Shown here: piece by piece, positions 6,772 to 15,478 of the stretch
How the letters are laid out: each line of letters begins with the position of its first letter
Numbering within the stretch: the first letter of the stretch is position 1
Assembly (NCBI RefSeq): GCF_003594875.1
Contig: NZ_QZEY01000004.1
Location: 186,001-250,000, forward strand
Length of the DNA: 64,000 bases
Direction of reading: 5' to 3'
From: Bailinhaonella thermotolerans
Lineage (GTDB): Bacteria > Actinomycetota > Actinomycetes > Streptosporangiales > Streptosporangiaceae
Notes under the pieces: generated by a model
Databases searched by the model: none
Told to the model about the DNA's origin: nothing
The model's input: only the letters and a program-made list of their open reading frames with translations
Made by a program: the position numbers and the translations under genes

Positions 6772-8928
6772 ATGCGGGAGCGGGCCGAGGAGACCGACAT
6801 CGCGCCCCGCACCGCGCGTGCCGTCACGATCGCGGTGCTGGCCGCGCTCTGCGCCGTCTACGCGCTGGCCGCCCTGCCCGAGGCGGGCCCGGTCGCGCTC
6901 GTCGCCGGGGTGTTCGCCGCGCAGCTCGTGTACGTCCTGCCCCGGCTGTCGCGCCTCCGGGGGCCCGCCCTGCTCGCCGTCCAGGCCGCGCTGGGCTACG
7001 CCCTCGTGCTCGGAACCGGCGCCTCGGTGTCCGTGCTCGGCTTCACCGCCGGGTCCCTGCTGCTGACCGGGGCCTGGCCGCTCGCGGCGCCCGTGCTCGT
7101 GAGCGCGGCCGCCCTCCAGGCCCTGCGCACGCACGACGCGCTGCTCACCCTGGACGTCACGATCACCGCGATCCTGGGCACGCTGGTCGTCTACGGCCTG
7201 ACCCGGCTGACCGAGCGCGTGGACGACGTGCACGCCACCCGCATGGCCCTGGCCGTGGCCGCGGTCACCGAGGAACGCCTGCGCATCGCGGCCGAGCTCA
7301 ACGACCGCGTGGGCCGGAGCCTGGACGCCGTCCACCGCGAGCTGGCCCCGGCGCGCGAGGGCGCGGGCGCGAGCCGTACCGGGGAGGAGCCCGACCCGGG
7401 CAGGACCGCCGAGGTGGTGCGGGAGGCGCTGGCCGGGGTGCGGGCGGCGGCGGCCGACTACCGGTCGCTGTCGCTCGCGCCGGACGCGGCCACGGCGCGG
7501 GCCCTGCTGGCGGCGGCCGGGATCGAGGCCGAGGTGCGCATCGGGCACGACGAACCGCTCGGAGCGGCCGGCGGCCTGCTCGCCCTGGTGCTCCGCGACG
7601 CCGTGGGGGCGATCGTCTCCGCGGGCGGGGCGCGGCACTGCCTCATCGAGACGTCCGAGCGGGCGGGCCTGGTACGGCTGCGCGTGGTCAGCGACGGGGT
7701 GCGCGCGGCCGGGGACGGGGCGGCGGGGCTCGACGACCTGCCCGGGCGGCTGGCCCGGGTGGGCGGGGAGTTCCGCGCCGGGCTCCGGCCGGACGGGCGG
7801 TTCGAGGTCGAGGCCGCCGTGCCCGCCCGCCCCGCGCCGCCGGAACCCGACCGCGACTCGGCCTACGCGCTCTCGCTGGGGCTGCTCGCGGCGGTCGTGG
7901 CGGGGTTCAGCGCCAAGGGCCTGATCTTCACCCCCGTCCCGCTGCTCCCGCTCGCCGCCGTCTGCCTGCTCGCGGTGGGCGCGCTGCAGATGGCGCAGGC
8001 CCGGGGCCGGCACCGGGGCGCGCTCGCCGTCCAGGCCGCGCTCACCTACCTGCCGCTGCCCGCGCTCGGGGCCGCCTGGGTGAGCGCGCCGAGCTTCCTG
8101 GCCGGGTCGCTGCTGCTGGCGCTCCCCGCCGTCCTGTCGTGGCCGCTGGTCGCCGCCGCCATGGCGGGCACCGGCGCGCTCTCCGTGGCGTACGGCCTGC
8201 CGCCCGACGTGGTGGCCAACCGCACCCTGAGCACGCTCGTGACCGGCCTGGTGATCTACGGCCTGGTACGGCTCGCGCAGCTCGTCAGGGAGCTGCGCGC
8301 CGCGCGGGACCGGCTGGCGCGCGCCGCCGTCGTCCAGGAGCGGCTGCGGACCGCCCGCGACCTGCACGACCTGCTCGGGCACAGCCTCGCCGCGATCCTG
8401 CTGAAGTGCGAGCTGGCCCGCCGCCTCGCCGGGCGGGACCCGGCCCGGGCGCGCGCGGAGCTGGCCGAGGTCGCCGAGATGGCCGAGCGCGCCCGCGCCG
8501 ACATGCGCAGCGTCTACGGGGACCAGCGGGCGATGACGCTGGCCGGCGAGGCGGAGTCGGTGCGCTCGGTGCTGGCCGCCGCCGGCTGCCGGGCCGAGAT
8601 CACGCTCGCCCACGGCCCGCTCCCCGAGCGTGCCGAGACCGTGCTGGCCACCGTCCTGCGCGAGGCCGTCACCAACATCCTGCGGCACAGCTCGGCGACC
8701 CGCTGCGCCGTCACCACCGCGTCCGGGGCGGGACGCGTCGTCCTGACCGTCGAGAACGACGGCGTCCGCGCCCCCGCGGCCCCTCCCGGCTCCGGCCTGG
8801 GCAACCTCACGACCCGGCTGGCCGCCCTCGACGGCCGCCTGGAGACGCGCGTGGCCGCGGGCGTGTTCCACCTCACCGCCGCCGTCCCCGTGCCGGTCAC
8901 CGAGTCCGCCGTCCCCGCCGCCTCCTGA
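6772..8928 (+). CDS. Tandem histidine kinase: N-terminal pseudokinase half plus active C-terminal half
   Basis: A 718-residue protein made of two full sensor-kinase units in series, each with membrane helices (about 15-145 and 365-500), a DHp segment and an ATPase domain. In the C-terminal unit the H-box RTARDLHDLLGHSL has His532, the N-box REAVTNILRHS has Asn635, and SGLGNLTTRL forms the G-box, so it looks active. In the N-terminal unit the aligned H-box RIAAELNDRVGRSL has Asn177 instead of His. Its N-box is RDAVGAIVSAG, with Ala280 for Asn, and its G-box is AGLDDLPGRL. It therefore cannot phosphorylate itself in the usual way and is probably a regulatory pseudokinase. The response-regulator gene is convergent, 53 bp downstream. 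The kinase gene itself is not near another sensor. Confidence 0.9.
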   Translation: MRERAEETDIAPRTARAVTIAVLAALCAVYALAALPEAGPVALVAGVFAAQLVYVLPRLSRLRGPALLAVQAALGYALVLGTGASVSVLGFTAGSLLLTGAWPLAAPVLVSAAALQALRTHDALLTLDVTITAILGTLVVYGLTRLTERVDDVHATRMALAVAAVTEERLRIAAELNDRVGRSLDAVHRELAPAREGAGASRTGEEPDPGRTAEVVREALAGVRAAAADYRSLSLAPDAATARALLAAAGIEAEVRIGHDEPLGAAGGLLALVLRDAVGAIVSAGGARHCLIETSERAGLVRLRVVSDGVRAAGDGAAGLDDLPGRLARVGGEFRAGLRPDGRFEVEAAVPARPAPPEPDRDSAYALSLGLLAAVVAGFSAKGLIFTPVPLLPLAAVCLLAVGALQMAQARGRHRGALAVQAALTYLPLPALGAAWVSAPSFLAGSLLLALPAVLSWPLVAAAMAGTGALSVAYGLPPDVVANRTLSTLVTGLVIYGLVRLAQLVRELRAARDRLARAAVVQERLRTARDLHDLLGHSLAAILLKCELARRLAGRDPARARAELAEVAEMAERARADMRSVYGDQRAMTLAGEAESVRSVLAAAGCRAEITLAHGPLPERAETVLATVLREAVTNILRHSSATRCAVTTASGAGRVVLTVENDGVRAPAAPPGSGLGNLTTRLAALDGRLETRVAAGVFHLTAAVPVPVTESAVPAAS

Positions 8929-8980
8929 CCCGCCGGGGCACCCGTCACCGGGGCGGCCCGCTCCGCCGTACGCCGGCGGG
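8929..8980. terminator. Inverted repeat between kinase and response-regulator genes
   Basis: CCCGCCGG (8929-8936) and CCGGCGGG (8973-8980) form an 8-bp stem around a GC-rich loop that includes CCGCCGTACG. The position between two convergent genes suggests a bidirectional terminator. Confidence 0.45.
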
Positions 8981-8981
8981 G

Positions 8982-9587
8982 TCAGATCCAGCCGGCCTCG
9001 TGGGCGATGCGGACCGCGTCGGTGCGGTTGCGGGCGTTGAGCTTGGCGACGATCGCCGTCAGGTAGTTGCGGACGGTGCCCGGGGACAGGTGGAGGCGGG
9101 CGGCGATCTCGTCGGCGTCGGCGCCCTCGGCGGCCAGGCGCAGCACGTCGGCGTCGCGCGGCGTCAGCGGGTTGCCGGCCAGGTCCCAGGCGGCGACGGC
9201 CAGGGACGGGTCGAGCACCCGGCCCCCGGCCGCGACCGTGCGGATGGCGCCGGTGAGGTCGTCGGGCGGAGCGGTCTTGAGCAGGAACCCGCCCACGTCG
9301 GCCGACAGCGCCCGGCGCAGGTGGCCGGGCTTGCCGTGGCCGGTGAGGATGAGCACCCGGCACCGCGGGAGACGTTCGCGCAGCTCGGCGGCGGCCGAGA
9401 GGCCGTCGAGGCCGGGCATGTCCACGTCGAGGACGGCGACGTCGGGCGTGTGCGCCAGCGCGGCCGGGACCACCTCGTCCCCGGACCCGACCTGCGCCAC
9501 CACGGTCAGGTCGTCCTCCAGCTCCAGCAGCGCGGCGAGGGCGCTCCGCACCACGTGCTGGTCCTCGGCGAGCAGCAGCTTGATCAC
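8982..9587 (-). CDS. Response regulator, NarL/LuxR type (DesR-like)
   Basis: A 201-residue two-domain regulator. The receiver has the acidic pair Glu8/Asp9, phospho-acceptor Asp54 (AVLDVDMPG), Thr82 and Lys104 (FLLKTA). A LuxR-type HTH follows at about 140-185 (LTPRDADVLRLAAEG, then SPGTVRNYL). It is the likely partner of the tandem kinase encoded convergently next to it: the kinase has the DesK-like layout and this regulator the DesR-like one. A TGTGAT inverted repeat 26 bp upstream of its start suggests autoregulation, and possibly control of the divergent ABC transporter operon (inference). Confidence 0.92.
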   Translation of the reverse strand: MIKLLLAEDQHVVRSALAALLELEDDLTVVAQVGSGDEVVPAALAHTPDVAVLDVDMPGLDGLSAAAELRERLPRCRVLILTGHGKPGHLRRALSADVGGFLLKTAPPDDLTGAIRTVAAGGRVLDPSLAVAAWDLAGNPLTPRDADVLRLAAEGADADEIAARLHLSPGTVRNYLTAIVAKLNARNRTDAVRIAHEAGWI

Positions 9588-9612
9588 GGGTTATGTCTAC
9601 CAGTGTCCGATA

Positions 9613-9627
9613 TGTGATTTCATCACA
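9613..9627. promoter_or_regulatory. Inverted repeat TGTGAT-N3-ATCACA, candidate response-regulator operator
   Basis: A perfect 6-bp inverted repeat with a 3-bp centre lies in the divergent region between the response-regulator gene (start 9587) and the ABC transporter operon (start 9754). It is close to the regulator promoter. Binding by the neighbouring response regulator is inferred from position. Confidence 0.5.
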
Positions 9628-9753
9628 CGGCCGCCCCTGACCACGTCCCGCCCGGCGGCCTGACCGCGTCCCGGAACGCCCCGTGACGCATTCCCGGCGA
9701 ACCGGTGATCACGTCTCTGGTCCGCGTCCGCCCTGGTCAGCAGACTTGCGGGC

Positions 9754-10485
9754 ATGGATGACGCAGTTCGTTTGCAGGCCGTGAGCAAGGTGTACGGCAG
9801 GGGCCAGGGCGCCGTGGCCGCCCTGCGCGAGGTGACCGTGGGAATCCCGCGCGGCAGCTTCACCGCGGTGATGGGGCCTTCGGGGTCGGGCAAGAGCACG
9901 TTCCTGCACTGCGCCGCCGGGCTCGACAGCCCCAGCTCGGGTTCGGTGCGGCTCGGCGACACCGAGCTGACCGGGATGGACGAGACGCGGCTGACCGAAC
10001 TGCGGCGCAAGCGCGTCGGCTTCGTGTTCCAGGCGTTCAACCTGGTCTCCTCGCTGACCGTGACGCAGAACATCACGCTGCCGCTGCGCCTCGGCGGCGT
10101 GCGCGCGGACCGGGCGTGGCTGGACGAGGTGGTCCACCGGGTGGGGCTGGCCGGCCGTACGGGACACCGGCCCGCGGAGCTGTCCGGCGGGCAGCAGCAG
10201 CGGGTGGCGATCGCGCGGGCGCTGATCACGCGGCCGGAGGTGGTGTTCGGCGACGAGCCCACCGGGGCGCTGGACACGATGACGGCGCGGGACGTCCTCA
10301 CGCTGCTGCGCGAGGTCGTGGACACGATGGGCCAGACCGTGGTGATGGTCACCCACGACCCGGTCGCCGCCTCCTACGCCGACACCGTCCTCTACCTGGC
10401 CGACGGCCGCATCGTGGACGAGATGCGCGCGCCGACCGCCGACGCCGTCGCCGAGCGCATGACCCGGTTGGGGGCGTACGTCTGA
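9754..10485 (+). CDS. ABC transporter ATP-binding protein, LolD/MacB type
   Basis: A 243-residue ATPase subunit that would power the FtsX-type permease encoded next. Walker A is MGPSGSGKST (residues 40-49), the Q-loop is Gln93, the signature is LSGGQQQRV (143-151) and Walker B is VVFGDEP (163-169). The D-loop GALD and switch His in VMVTHD follow. ATPases of this family serve mechanotransmission-type exporters for lipoproteins, antibiotics or peptides. The stop codon overlaps the permease start (TGATG), so translation is coupled. The divergent response regulator hints at stress- or drug-induced expression. Confidence 0.93.
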   Translation: MDDAVRLQAVSKVYGRGQGAVAALREVTVGIPRGSFTAVMGPSGSGKSTFLHCAAGLDSPSSGSVRLGDTELTGMDETRLTELRRKRVGFVFQAFNLVSSLTVTQNITLPLRLGGVRADRAWLDEVVHRVGLAGRTGHRPAELSGGQQQRVAIARALITRPEVVFGDEPTGALDTMTARDVLTLLREVVDTMGQTVVMVTHDPVAASYADTVLYLADGRIVDEMRAPTADAVAERMTRLGAYV

Positions 10486-12920
10486 TGCTGGGATTCGCCC
10501 TGAACACGCTGCGTCACCGTAAGGCCGGGTTCGCCGGGGCCTTCCTGGCGCTGCTCTTCGCCGCCGCCCTCGTCTGCGCTTGCGGGGTGCTGCTCGACAC
10601 CGGCCTGCGCGGCGCCGTCCAGCCGGAGCGGTACGCCGGGACGCCGCTGATCGTGGCCGGGGACCAGAACGTGCACCGTGTCGAGCGCGAGGTGGACGAC
10701 GGCGAGGTCGAGGTCAAGGACAAGGCCAAGCCCGTCGCCGGGCGGGTGTGGATCCCCGCCTCGCTCGCCGCCCGGATCGGGACCGTGCCCGGGGTCCGCG
10801 AGGTCGTGCCCGAGGTGAGCTTCCCCGCCCACGTCGCGGGCGGGCCCTCCGCCGTCGGGCACGGGTGGGAGTCCGCGCGGCTGACCCCGTTCACGCTGCG
10901 CGCCGGCCGGGCGCCGACCACTGCCGGCGAGGTCGTCGTGGACGCCTCCGTGCGCGGCTCCCGCATCACCGTGCTCACCGCCGCCGGGCCCAAGGCGTAC
11001 ACCGTCGTGGGGGTGACCAGGGAGACGCTGCCGAACCAGGTCAGCCTGTTCTTCTCCACCGCCGAGGCGCGGCGGCTGGCGGGACGGCCGGGGCAGGTCA
11101 CGGCGATCGGGGTGTTCCCCGCCGTGGACGTGTCGGCGGCGCTCGCGGGCTCGGGCGCGCTGCCGTACACCGGGGAGGACCGCGGCAAGGTGGAGTTCCT
11201 GGGCGCGGAGAACGCCCGGATCCGCCTGATCAGCCTGGGCGGCGCGCTCGGCGGGACGTCCCTGCTGGTCGCGGTGCTGGTGGTCGTGGGCACGTTCGCG
11301 CTGTCGATCCAGCAGCGGCAGCGGGAGATCGCGATGCTGCGCGCGATCGCGGCCACGCCCCGGCAGATCCGCCGGATGATCGGCGGGGAGGCGCTGCTGA
11401 TCAGCCTGGTCGCCGGTGCGGCGGGCGCGGGGCTCGGGCTCGCGCTGGCGTCCCTGCTGCGGTCGATGTTCGTGTCGCTGGGCGCGATGCCCGGGAACCT
11501 GCCGCTGGTGGTCGGCCCCTTCCCGCCCGCCGCGGCCGTGCTCGCCGCCGTCGCCGGGTCGTTCGCGGCGGCGCGGGTGTCGGCCCGCCGCACCTCCCGG
11601 ATCCGGCCCGTCGAGGCGCTCGGGGACGCGGCCCTGCCGTCCGCGCGGCTGGGGGTCGCGCGGCTGCTCGCGGGGCTCGCCGTGCTCGCCGGGGCGGTCA
11701 CGCTGACGCTGGTGCTGTCGGGGCTGAGCACCGAGGCGGCCTCCAGCCCGGTCGTGATGCTGACCGCGATCGTGTGGACCATCGGGCTGACCCTGCTGGC
11801 CCCGGTCGTCGCCCGGGTCATGACGGCGCTGCTGGGCGCGCCGCTGCGGCTCTCCCGGGCCGGCGGGTACCTGGCGGCGGCCAACCTGCGGGCCGCGATC
11901 CGCCGTACCGCCTCGGTGATCGCGCCGCTGACCCTCATGGTGGCGATGAGCTGCACGATCTTCTTCGTCCAGGACACGATGGGCGACGCCGTCGGCGCCG
12001 AGTCCCGGGACGGGACGCGGGCCGGGCTGGTGCTCGGCCCCCGCGTCTCGCCGGCGGCCGCCGACGCCGTACGGCGGGTGCCGGGCGTGGAGGCGGTGAC
12101 CGAGGTGCTGCGCACGACGGTCCGGATCGACCTGGAGAAGTACTCCGCGCAGGCGGTGACCCCGGGCGGGCTCGCCTCGACGATGGATCTGGGCGTGGTG
12201 TCGGGGTCGCTGGACCGGCTCGGGGAGTCCGGGGTCGCGGTCAGCGAGGTCGCGGCCGGGCGGCTCGGAGTGAAGGTGGGCTCGCCGCTCACGGTGGCCC
12301 TGGCCGACGCGACGCCCGTGTCGCTCACGGTGGTCGCGGTGTACTCCCGGGGCCTCGGGTTCGGCGACCTGACACTGCCGCACGCGCTCGCCGCGCCGCA
12401 CGCGGACGACCGGCTCGCCCAGACCGCGCTGGTCAGCGCCCCCGGCGTGGCCGCGTCCGCGATCACGGCGGCCCTGCGCGCCCACCCCGGGACCGAGGTG
12501 GCCCCCGCGGTCGGCGGGGACGGCGGGAGCGGCGGGGACGGCGGATCGGTGAACACGGCGGTCAACTACGTGGCGATGGGGCTGGTCATCGCGTTCACCG
12601 CGATCTCGGTGGTGAACACGCTGGCCATGGCCACGGCGGACCGCGCGAGGGAGCTGACGCTGCTGCGCCGCGTCGGCGCCACCCGCCGCCAGCTCCTGTC
12701 CATGCTGCGCCTGGAGACCCTGACGGCCGTGCTCGTCGCGGTGATCCTCGGCACTGCGGTCTCCCTGGTCACCCTGACGGCCTTCGCCAACGGGATGACC
12801 GGCGTGCCCCGGCCGTACGTGTCGCCCTGGACGTATCTCGGGGTGGTCGCGGCCGCCGCCGTCCTGGCGCTCGCCGCCACCGGCGTCGCCGGCCGCCTCG
12901 CCCTCCGCGCCCGCGCCTGA
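10485..12920 (+). CDS. ABC transporter permease, FtsX/MacB family
   Basis: An 811-residue permease starting at ATG 10485, which overlaps the ATPase stop. It has an N-terminal helix, an extracytoplasmic domain (about residues 40-255), three helices of an FtsX module (260-400), a second set of helices (about 430-510), a second external domain and a final FtsX module. Both FtsX modules carry the cytoplasmic signature: REIAMLRAIAATPRQIRRM in the first and RELTLLRRVGATRRQLLSM in the second. This double-FtsX layout is usual for single-subunit permeases in actinomycetes. The substrate is unknown. A strong terminator follows 15 bp after the stop. Confidence 0.93.
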   Translation: MLGFALNTLRHRKAGFAGAFLALLFAAALVCACGVLLDTGLRGAVQPERYAGTPLIVAGDQNVHRVEREVDDGEVEVKDKAKPVAGRVWIPASLAARIGTVPGVREVVPEVSFPAHVAGGPSAVGHGWESARLTPFTLRAGRAPTTAGEVVVDASVRGSRITVLTAAGPKAYTVVGVTRETLPNQVSLFFSTAEARRLAGRPGQVTAIGVFPAVDVSAALAGSGALPYTGEDRGKVEFLGAENARIRLISLGGALGGTSLLVAVLVVVGTFALSIQQRQREIAMLRAIAATPRQIRRMIGGEALLISLVAGAAGAGLGLALASLLRSMFVSLGAMPGNLPLVVGPFPPAAAVLAAVAGSFAAARVSARRTSRIRPVEALGDAALPSARLGVARLLAGLAVLAGAVTLTLVLSGLSTEAASSPVVMLTAIVWTIGLTLLAPVVARVMTALLGAPLRLSRAGGYLAAANLRAAIRRTASVIAPLTLMVAMSCTIFFVQDTMGDAVGAESRDGTRAGLVLGPRVSPAAADAVRRVPGVEAVTEVLRTTVRIDLEKYSAQAVTPGGLASTMDLGVVSGSLDRLGESGVAVSEVAAGRLGVKVGSPLTVALADATPVSLTVVAVYSRGLGFGDLTLPHALAAPHADDRLAQTALVSAPGVAASAITAALRAHPGTEVAPAVGGDGGSGGDGGSVNTAVNYVAMGLVIAFTAISVVNTLAMATADRARELTLLRRVGATRRQLLSMLRLETLTAVLVAVILGTAVSLVTLTAFANGMTGVPRPYVSPWTYLGVVAAAAVLALAATGVAGRLALRARA

Positions 12921-12934
12921 GCCCTTCCTCCCGA

Positions 12935-12978
12935 GCCGATCACGCCGTTCCCGCCACCGTGGGGGCGGCGTGATCGGC
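12935..12978 (+). terminator. Strong terminator hairpin after the ABC operon
   Basis: GCCGATCACGCCG (12935-12947) pairs perfectly over 13 bp with CGGCGTGATCGGC (12966-12978). The inner CCCGCC/GGGCGG bases extend the stem. It starts 15 bp after the permease stop. Confidence 0.75.
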
Positions 12979-13039
12979 GCGAGGCGGCGGGGACGGGTAG
13001 AAAGGGGAGAGCGCTCCCGACGGGTCCCCGGAGGCCGGT

Positions 13040-13672
13040 ATGAGCAAGGCCAGACCGCTTTTCGCGCGCTACTACGCCCGGTTCAGCCCCTCGATGGACG
13101 AGGTGGGGTTCGCCGCGCACCGCCGCAGGCTGGTGGACGGGCTCGCCGGGCGCGTGATCGAGATCGGCGCGGGGAACGGGCTGAACTTCGCCCACTATCC
13201 GCCGGAGGTGACCGAGGTGCTGGCCGCCGAGCCCGAGCCGTATCTCCGCGAGGTGGCGGAGCGGAACGCCTCCCGCGCCCCGGTGCCGGTCAAGGTCGTG
13301 GACGGCACGGCCGACCGGCTGCCCGCGGGGGACGGGTCGTTCGACGCCGCGGTCGTCTCCCTCGTGCTCTGCTCGGTGCCCGACCAGGGCCGCGCCCTCC
13401 GCGAGGCGCACCGCGTCCTGCGGCCCGGCGGCGAGCTCCGGTTCGTCGAGCACGTCCGGGCCGCGACCCCGGGCCTGCGCCGGGTCCAGCGGGTCCTGGA
13501 CGCCACCGTCTGGCCCCTCGTCAACGGCGGCTGCCACACCTCCCGCGACACCCTCGCCGCCATCACCGCCGCGGGCTTCCGGATCACCGATCTCAACCGC
13601 TACCGGTTCCCGGATACCCGCGTCCCCCTCCCGGCCTCCCCCTGCGTCGAGGGCGTCGCCATCCGGCCATGA
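13040..13672 (+). CDS. Class I SAM-dependent methyltransferase
   Basis: A 210-residue methyltransferase of the UbiE/Methyltransf_11 type. Motif I is [15 protein letters not shown] (about residues 39-53), the acidic loop is [10 protein letters not shown], motif II/III includes [20 protein letters not shown], and [14 protein letters not shown] follows. The ending ([19 protein letters not shown]) resembles a group of small actinobacterial methyltransferases of unknown substrate. ATG 13040 is preceded by GGAGG. Its stop overlaps the next start (ATGA), so the two genes form an operon. Confidence 0.88.
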   Translation: MSKARPLFARYYARFSPSMDEVGFAAHRRRLVDGLAGRVIEIGAGNGLNFAHYPPEVTEVLAAEPEPYLREVAERNASRAPVPVKVVDGTADRLPAGDGSFDAAVVSLVLCSVPDQGRALREAHRVLRPGGELRFVEHVRAATPGLRRVQRVLDATVWPLVNGGCHTSRDTLAAITAAGFRITDLNRYRFPDTRVPLPASPCVEGVAIRP

Positions 13673-14520
13673 CGACCGGGGAGCACGTGACCGGGCCGCT
13701 GGGGTGCGCGCCGGCGCACGCGCCGTTGTCCTATCCGGGGCGGTGGCCGGAGGAGGCGGGGCTGCTGCGGGGCGAGGCGTTCACCCGGCTCGGGGTGCGC
13801 GCGGCGCGGCTGGGGGAGTGGACGGTGGGGGACTCCGGGCGGGCGCTGGACCGGGCGCTGGCCGGATGGGGGCTGGCGCGGACCGGGGAGCGGTATCCGC
13901 TGCTGGCGATCGGGTCCAACGGATGCCCGGCGCAGATGGCGTACAAGCTGGGGAAGGTGTCGCGGCCGGCGACGCTGCCGATGGTGCCGGTCGTGGTGCG
14001 CGGGATCGCCGTCGGGGTGTCCGCGCACGTCAGCCTCGCCGGATGCGTGTCGGCGTCGCCGTACCGGGATCCGGGGGCGGAGACCACGCTGATCGTGTCG
14101 TGGCCGGACGAGGCGCAGATGCGGGCGGTGGACGCGACCGAGCCGAACTACCACCGCGTGTTCCTGCCGGGCGGCGAGTTCCCGATGCGCATGCCGAGCG
14201 GCGAACGGCTCGGCGGCTGCCACGCGTACGTGAACCGGCACGGCGTCCTGACCGGCGGGGACGGCGTCCCGCTGCGCGCGATGCCGCAGCCCGGCCTCCT
14301 GGCGCGGCTGCTCGCCGACGTCCCCGGGCTGAGCGCGCTGTTCGGCGAGGGACCCGGCTCCTTCGTCGAACGCGCCCGCGCCGACGAGGCCCTGCGGCTG
14401 CGGGCCCGCGCCCTCTTCCGCGAGACGGGCCGCGTGCTCCAGGACGCCGGTTTCGCCTCCCTCGTCCGGGACACCCCGCCGAGGCCGTACGCCGGGATCC
14501 CGCCCCTGTCCTGGGACTGA
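13669..14520 (+). CDS. Hypothetical protein, possible GGCT-fold (gamma-glutamylcyclotransferase-like)
   Basis: A 283-residue protein, translationally coupled to the methyltransferase gene (ATGA overlap). I do not recognise the whole family. Residues around 80 read [17 protein letters not shown], similar to the (Y)GSN phosphate-binding loop of GGCT-fold proteins. Further on, [20 protein letters not shown] resembles the 'LD..E...Y.R' segment that carries the catalytic Glu. The central part between them is beta-rich, as expected. The C-terminal 100 residues are helical and unassigned. If the comparison holds, it would act on small amide or thioether peptides; that is inference, and the order of motifs is the only support. 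Confidence 0.6.
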   Translation: MTTGEHVTGPLGCAPAHAPLSYPGRWPEEAGLLRGEAFTRLGVRAARLGEWTVGDSGRALDRALAGWGLARTGERYPLLAIGSNGCPAQMAYKLGKVSRPATLPMVPVVVRGIAVGVSAHVSLAGCVSASPYRDPGAETTLIVSWPDEAQMRAVDATEPNYHRVFLPGGEFPMRMPSGERLGGCHAYVNRHGVLTGGDGVPLRAMPQPGLLARLLADVPGLSALFGEGPGSFVERARADEALRLRARALFRETGRVLQDAGFASLVRDTPPRPYAGIPPLSWD

Positions 14521-14543
14521 TCCCGCCTCCGCGGGTCAGCGGG

Positions 14544-15338
14544 TCAGCGGGAGGAGCCGAGGTGGCGGGAGACGCGGAGGGCGGACTGGGCCACCCGGGG
14601 GCCCAGGTCGCGGACCCGGGCCGCGGTGATGCGGGAGGTCAGGCCGGAGACGGACAGGGCCGCGGTGACCGTGTCGTCGTGGTTGAAGATGGGGGCGGCC
14701 ACGCAGCGGACCTCGGGCTCGTTCTCCCGGTCGTCCACGGCGTAGCCGCGCTGGCGGGTCCGCAGGAGGTCGGCGCGGAGCCGGTCGCCGTCGGTGATCG
14801 TGAACTTGGTGATCGGGGGGAGCCCGGCGGCGACCACCTCGGCGACCGCCTCCTCCGGCTGCCAGGCGAGGATGGCCTTGCCCACCGCCGTGCAGTACAC
14901 CGGGGCGCGGCTGCCGATGCGGGAGGCCATGCGCACCGTGGCCTGGTTCTCGACCTTGTCGATGTAGACGACGTGCGGGGGCTCGTAGATGACGAGGTGG
15001 ACGGTCTCCCCGGCCTCGCGGGCCAGCCGGGCGGACTCCTCGGCGGCGACCGTGCGCAGGTCGAGCGTGCCCAGGTAGGCCTGGCTGAGCCGCAGGACGC
15101 CGACGCCCAGGCGGTACGCCCCGGTGCGGCGGTCGCGGGCGAGCAGGCCGGCGTCCACCAGGGGGGCCGTCAGGCGCAGGATCGTGCTCTTCGGCATGGC
15201 CAGGGACTCGGCGAGGCGGGACAGCGTGAGCCCCTGGCCGGGTCCGGCGTGGTCGCGGACCTCGGCGAGCACGGCGAGGGCCCGGCGCAGCGAGGAGGAC
15301 TGGTTGCGCTCCGCGGCACGGGGGGCGGGGTCGGGCAC
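14544..15338 (-). CDS. IclR family transcriptional regulator
   Basis: A 264-residue regulator if GTG 15338 is used. The frame extends to 15461, but that would run through the operator. The N-terminal winged helix (LTLSRLAESLAMPKSTILRLTA) is followed by the IclR effector domain with the conserved GSRAPVYCTAVGKAILAW and VRCVAAPIF segments. It is divergent from a carbohydrate ABC importer, and a 17-bp inverted repeat lies between them. It therefore probably represses that operon in the absence of its sugar or sugar-acid inducer. The inducer is unknown. No strong Shine-Dalgarno marks the start, so it could shift by a few codons. Confidence 0.9.
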   Translation of the reverse strand: MPDPAPRAAERNQSSSLRRALAVLAEVRDHAGPGQGLTLSRLAESLAMPKSTILRLTAPLVDAGLLARDRRTGAYRLGVGVLRLSQAYLGTLDLRTVAAEESARLAREAGETVHLVIYEPPHVVYIDKVENQATVRMASRIGSRAPVYCTAVGKAILAWQPEEAVAEVVAAGLPPITKFTITDGDRLRADLLRTRQRGYAVDDRENEPEVRCVAAPIFNHDDTVTAALSVSGLTSRITAARVRDLGPRVAQSALRVSRHLGSSR

Positions 15339-15390
15339 GTGGTCACCGTAGAGCGGCGGCGGCCTTCCTGTCACCGTTATTCGGCACGGT

Positions 15391-15407
15391 GTTCTGCATT
15401 GCAGAAC
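15391..15407. promoter_or_regulatory. Probable IclR operator, GTTCTGC-N3-GCAGAAC
   Basis: A perfect 7-bp inverted repeat around ATT lies 53 bp upstream of the IclR start and 72 bp upstream of the binding-protein start. It is the only strong symmetric element in the divergent region. Confidence 0.7.
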
Positions 15408-15478
15408 AAACAGATAGGTCTCTTGTCGGTTGTCGGGGATGCTCGTACGGTCGGCGGCCAAGTGAGGAGGTGGCTTTT

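Noticed and set aside
14544-15461. Longer IclR start at 15461
   Set aside because: It would place the coding region across the 17-bp operator, and the additional residues do not belong to the IclR family.
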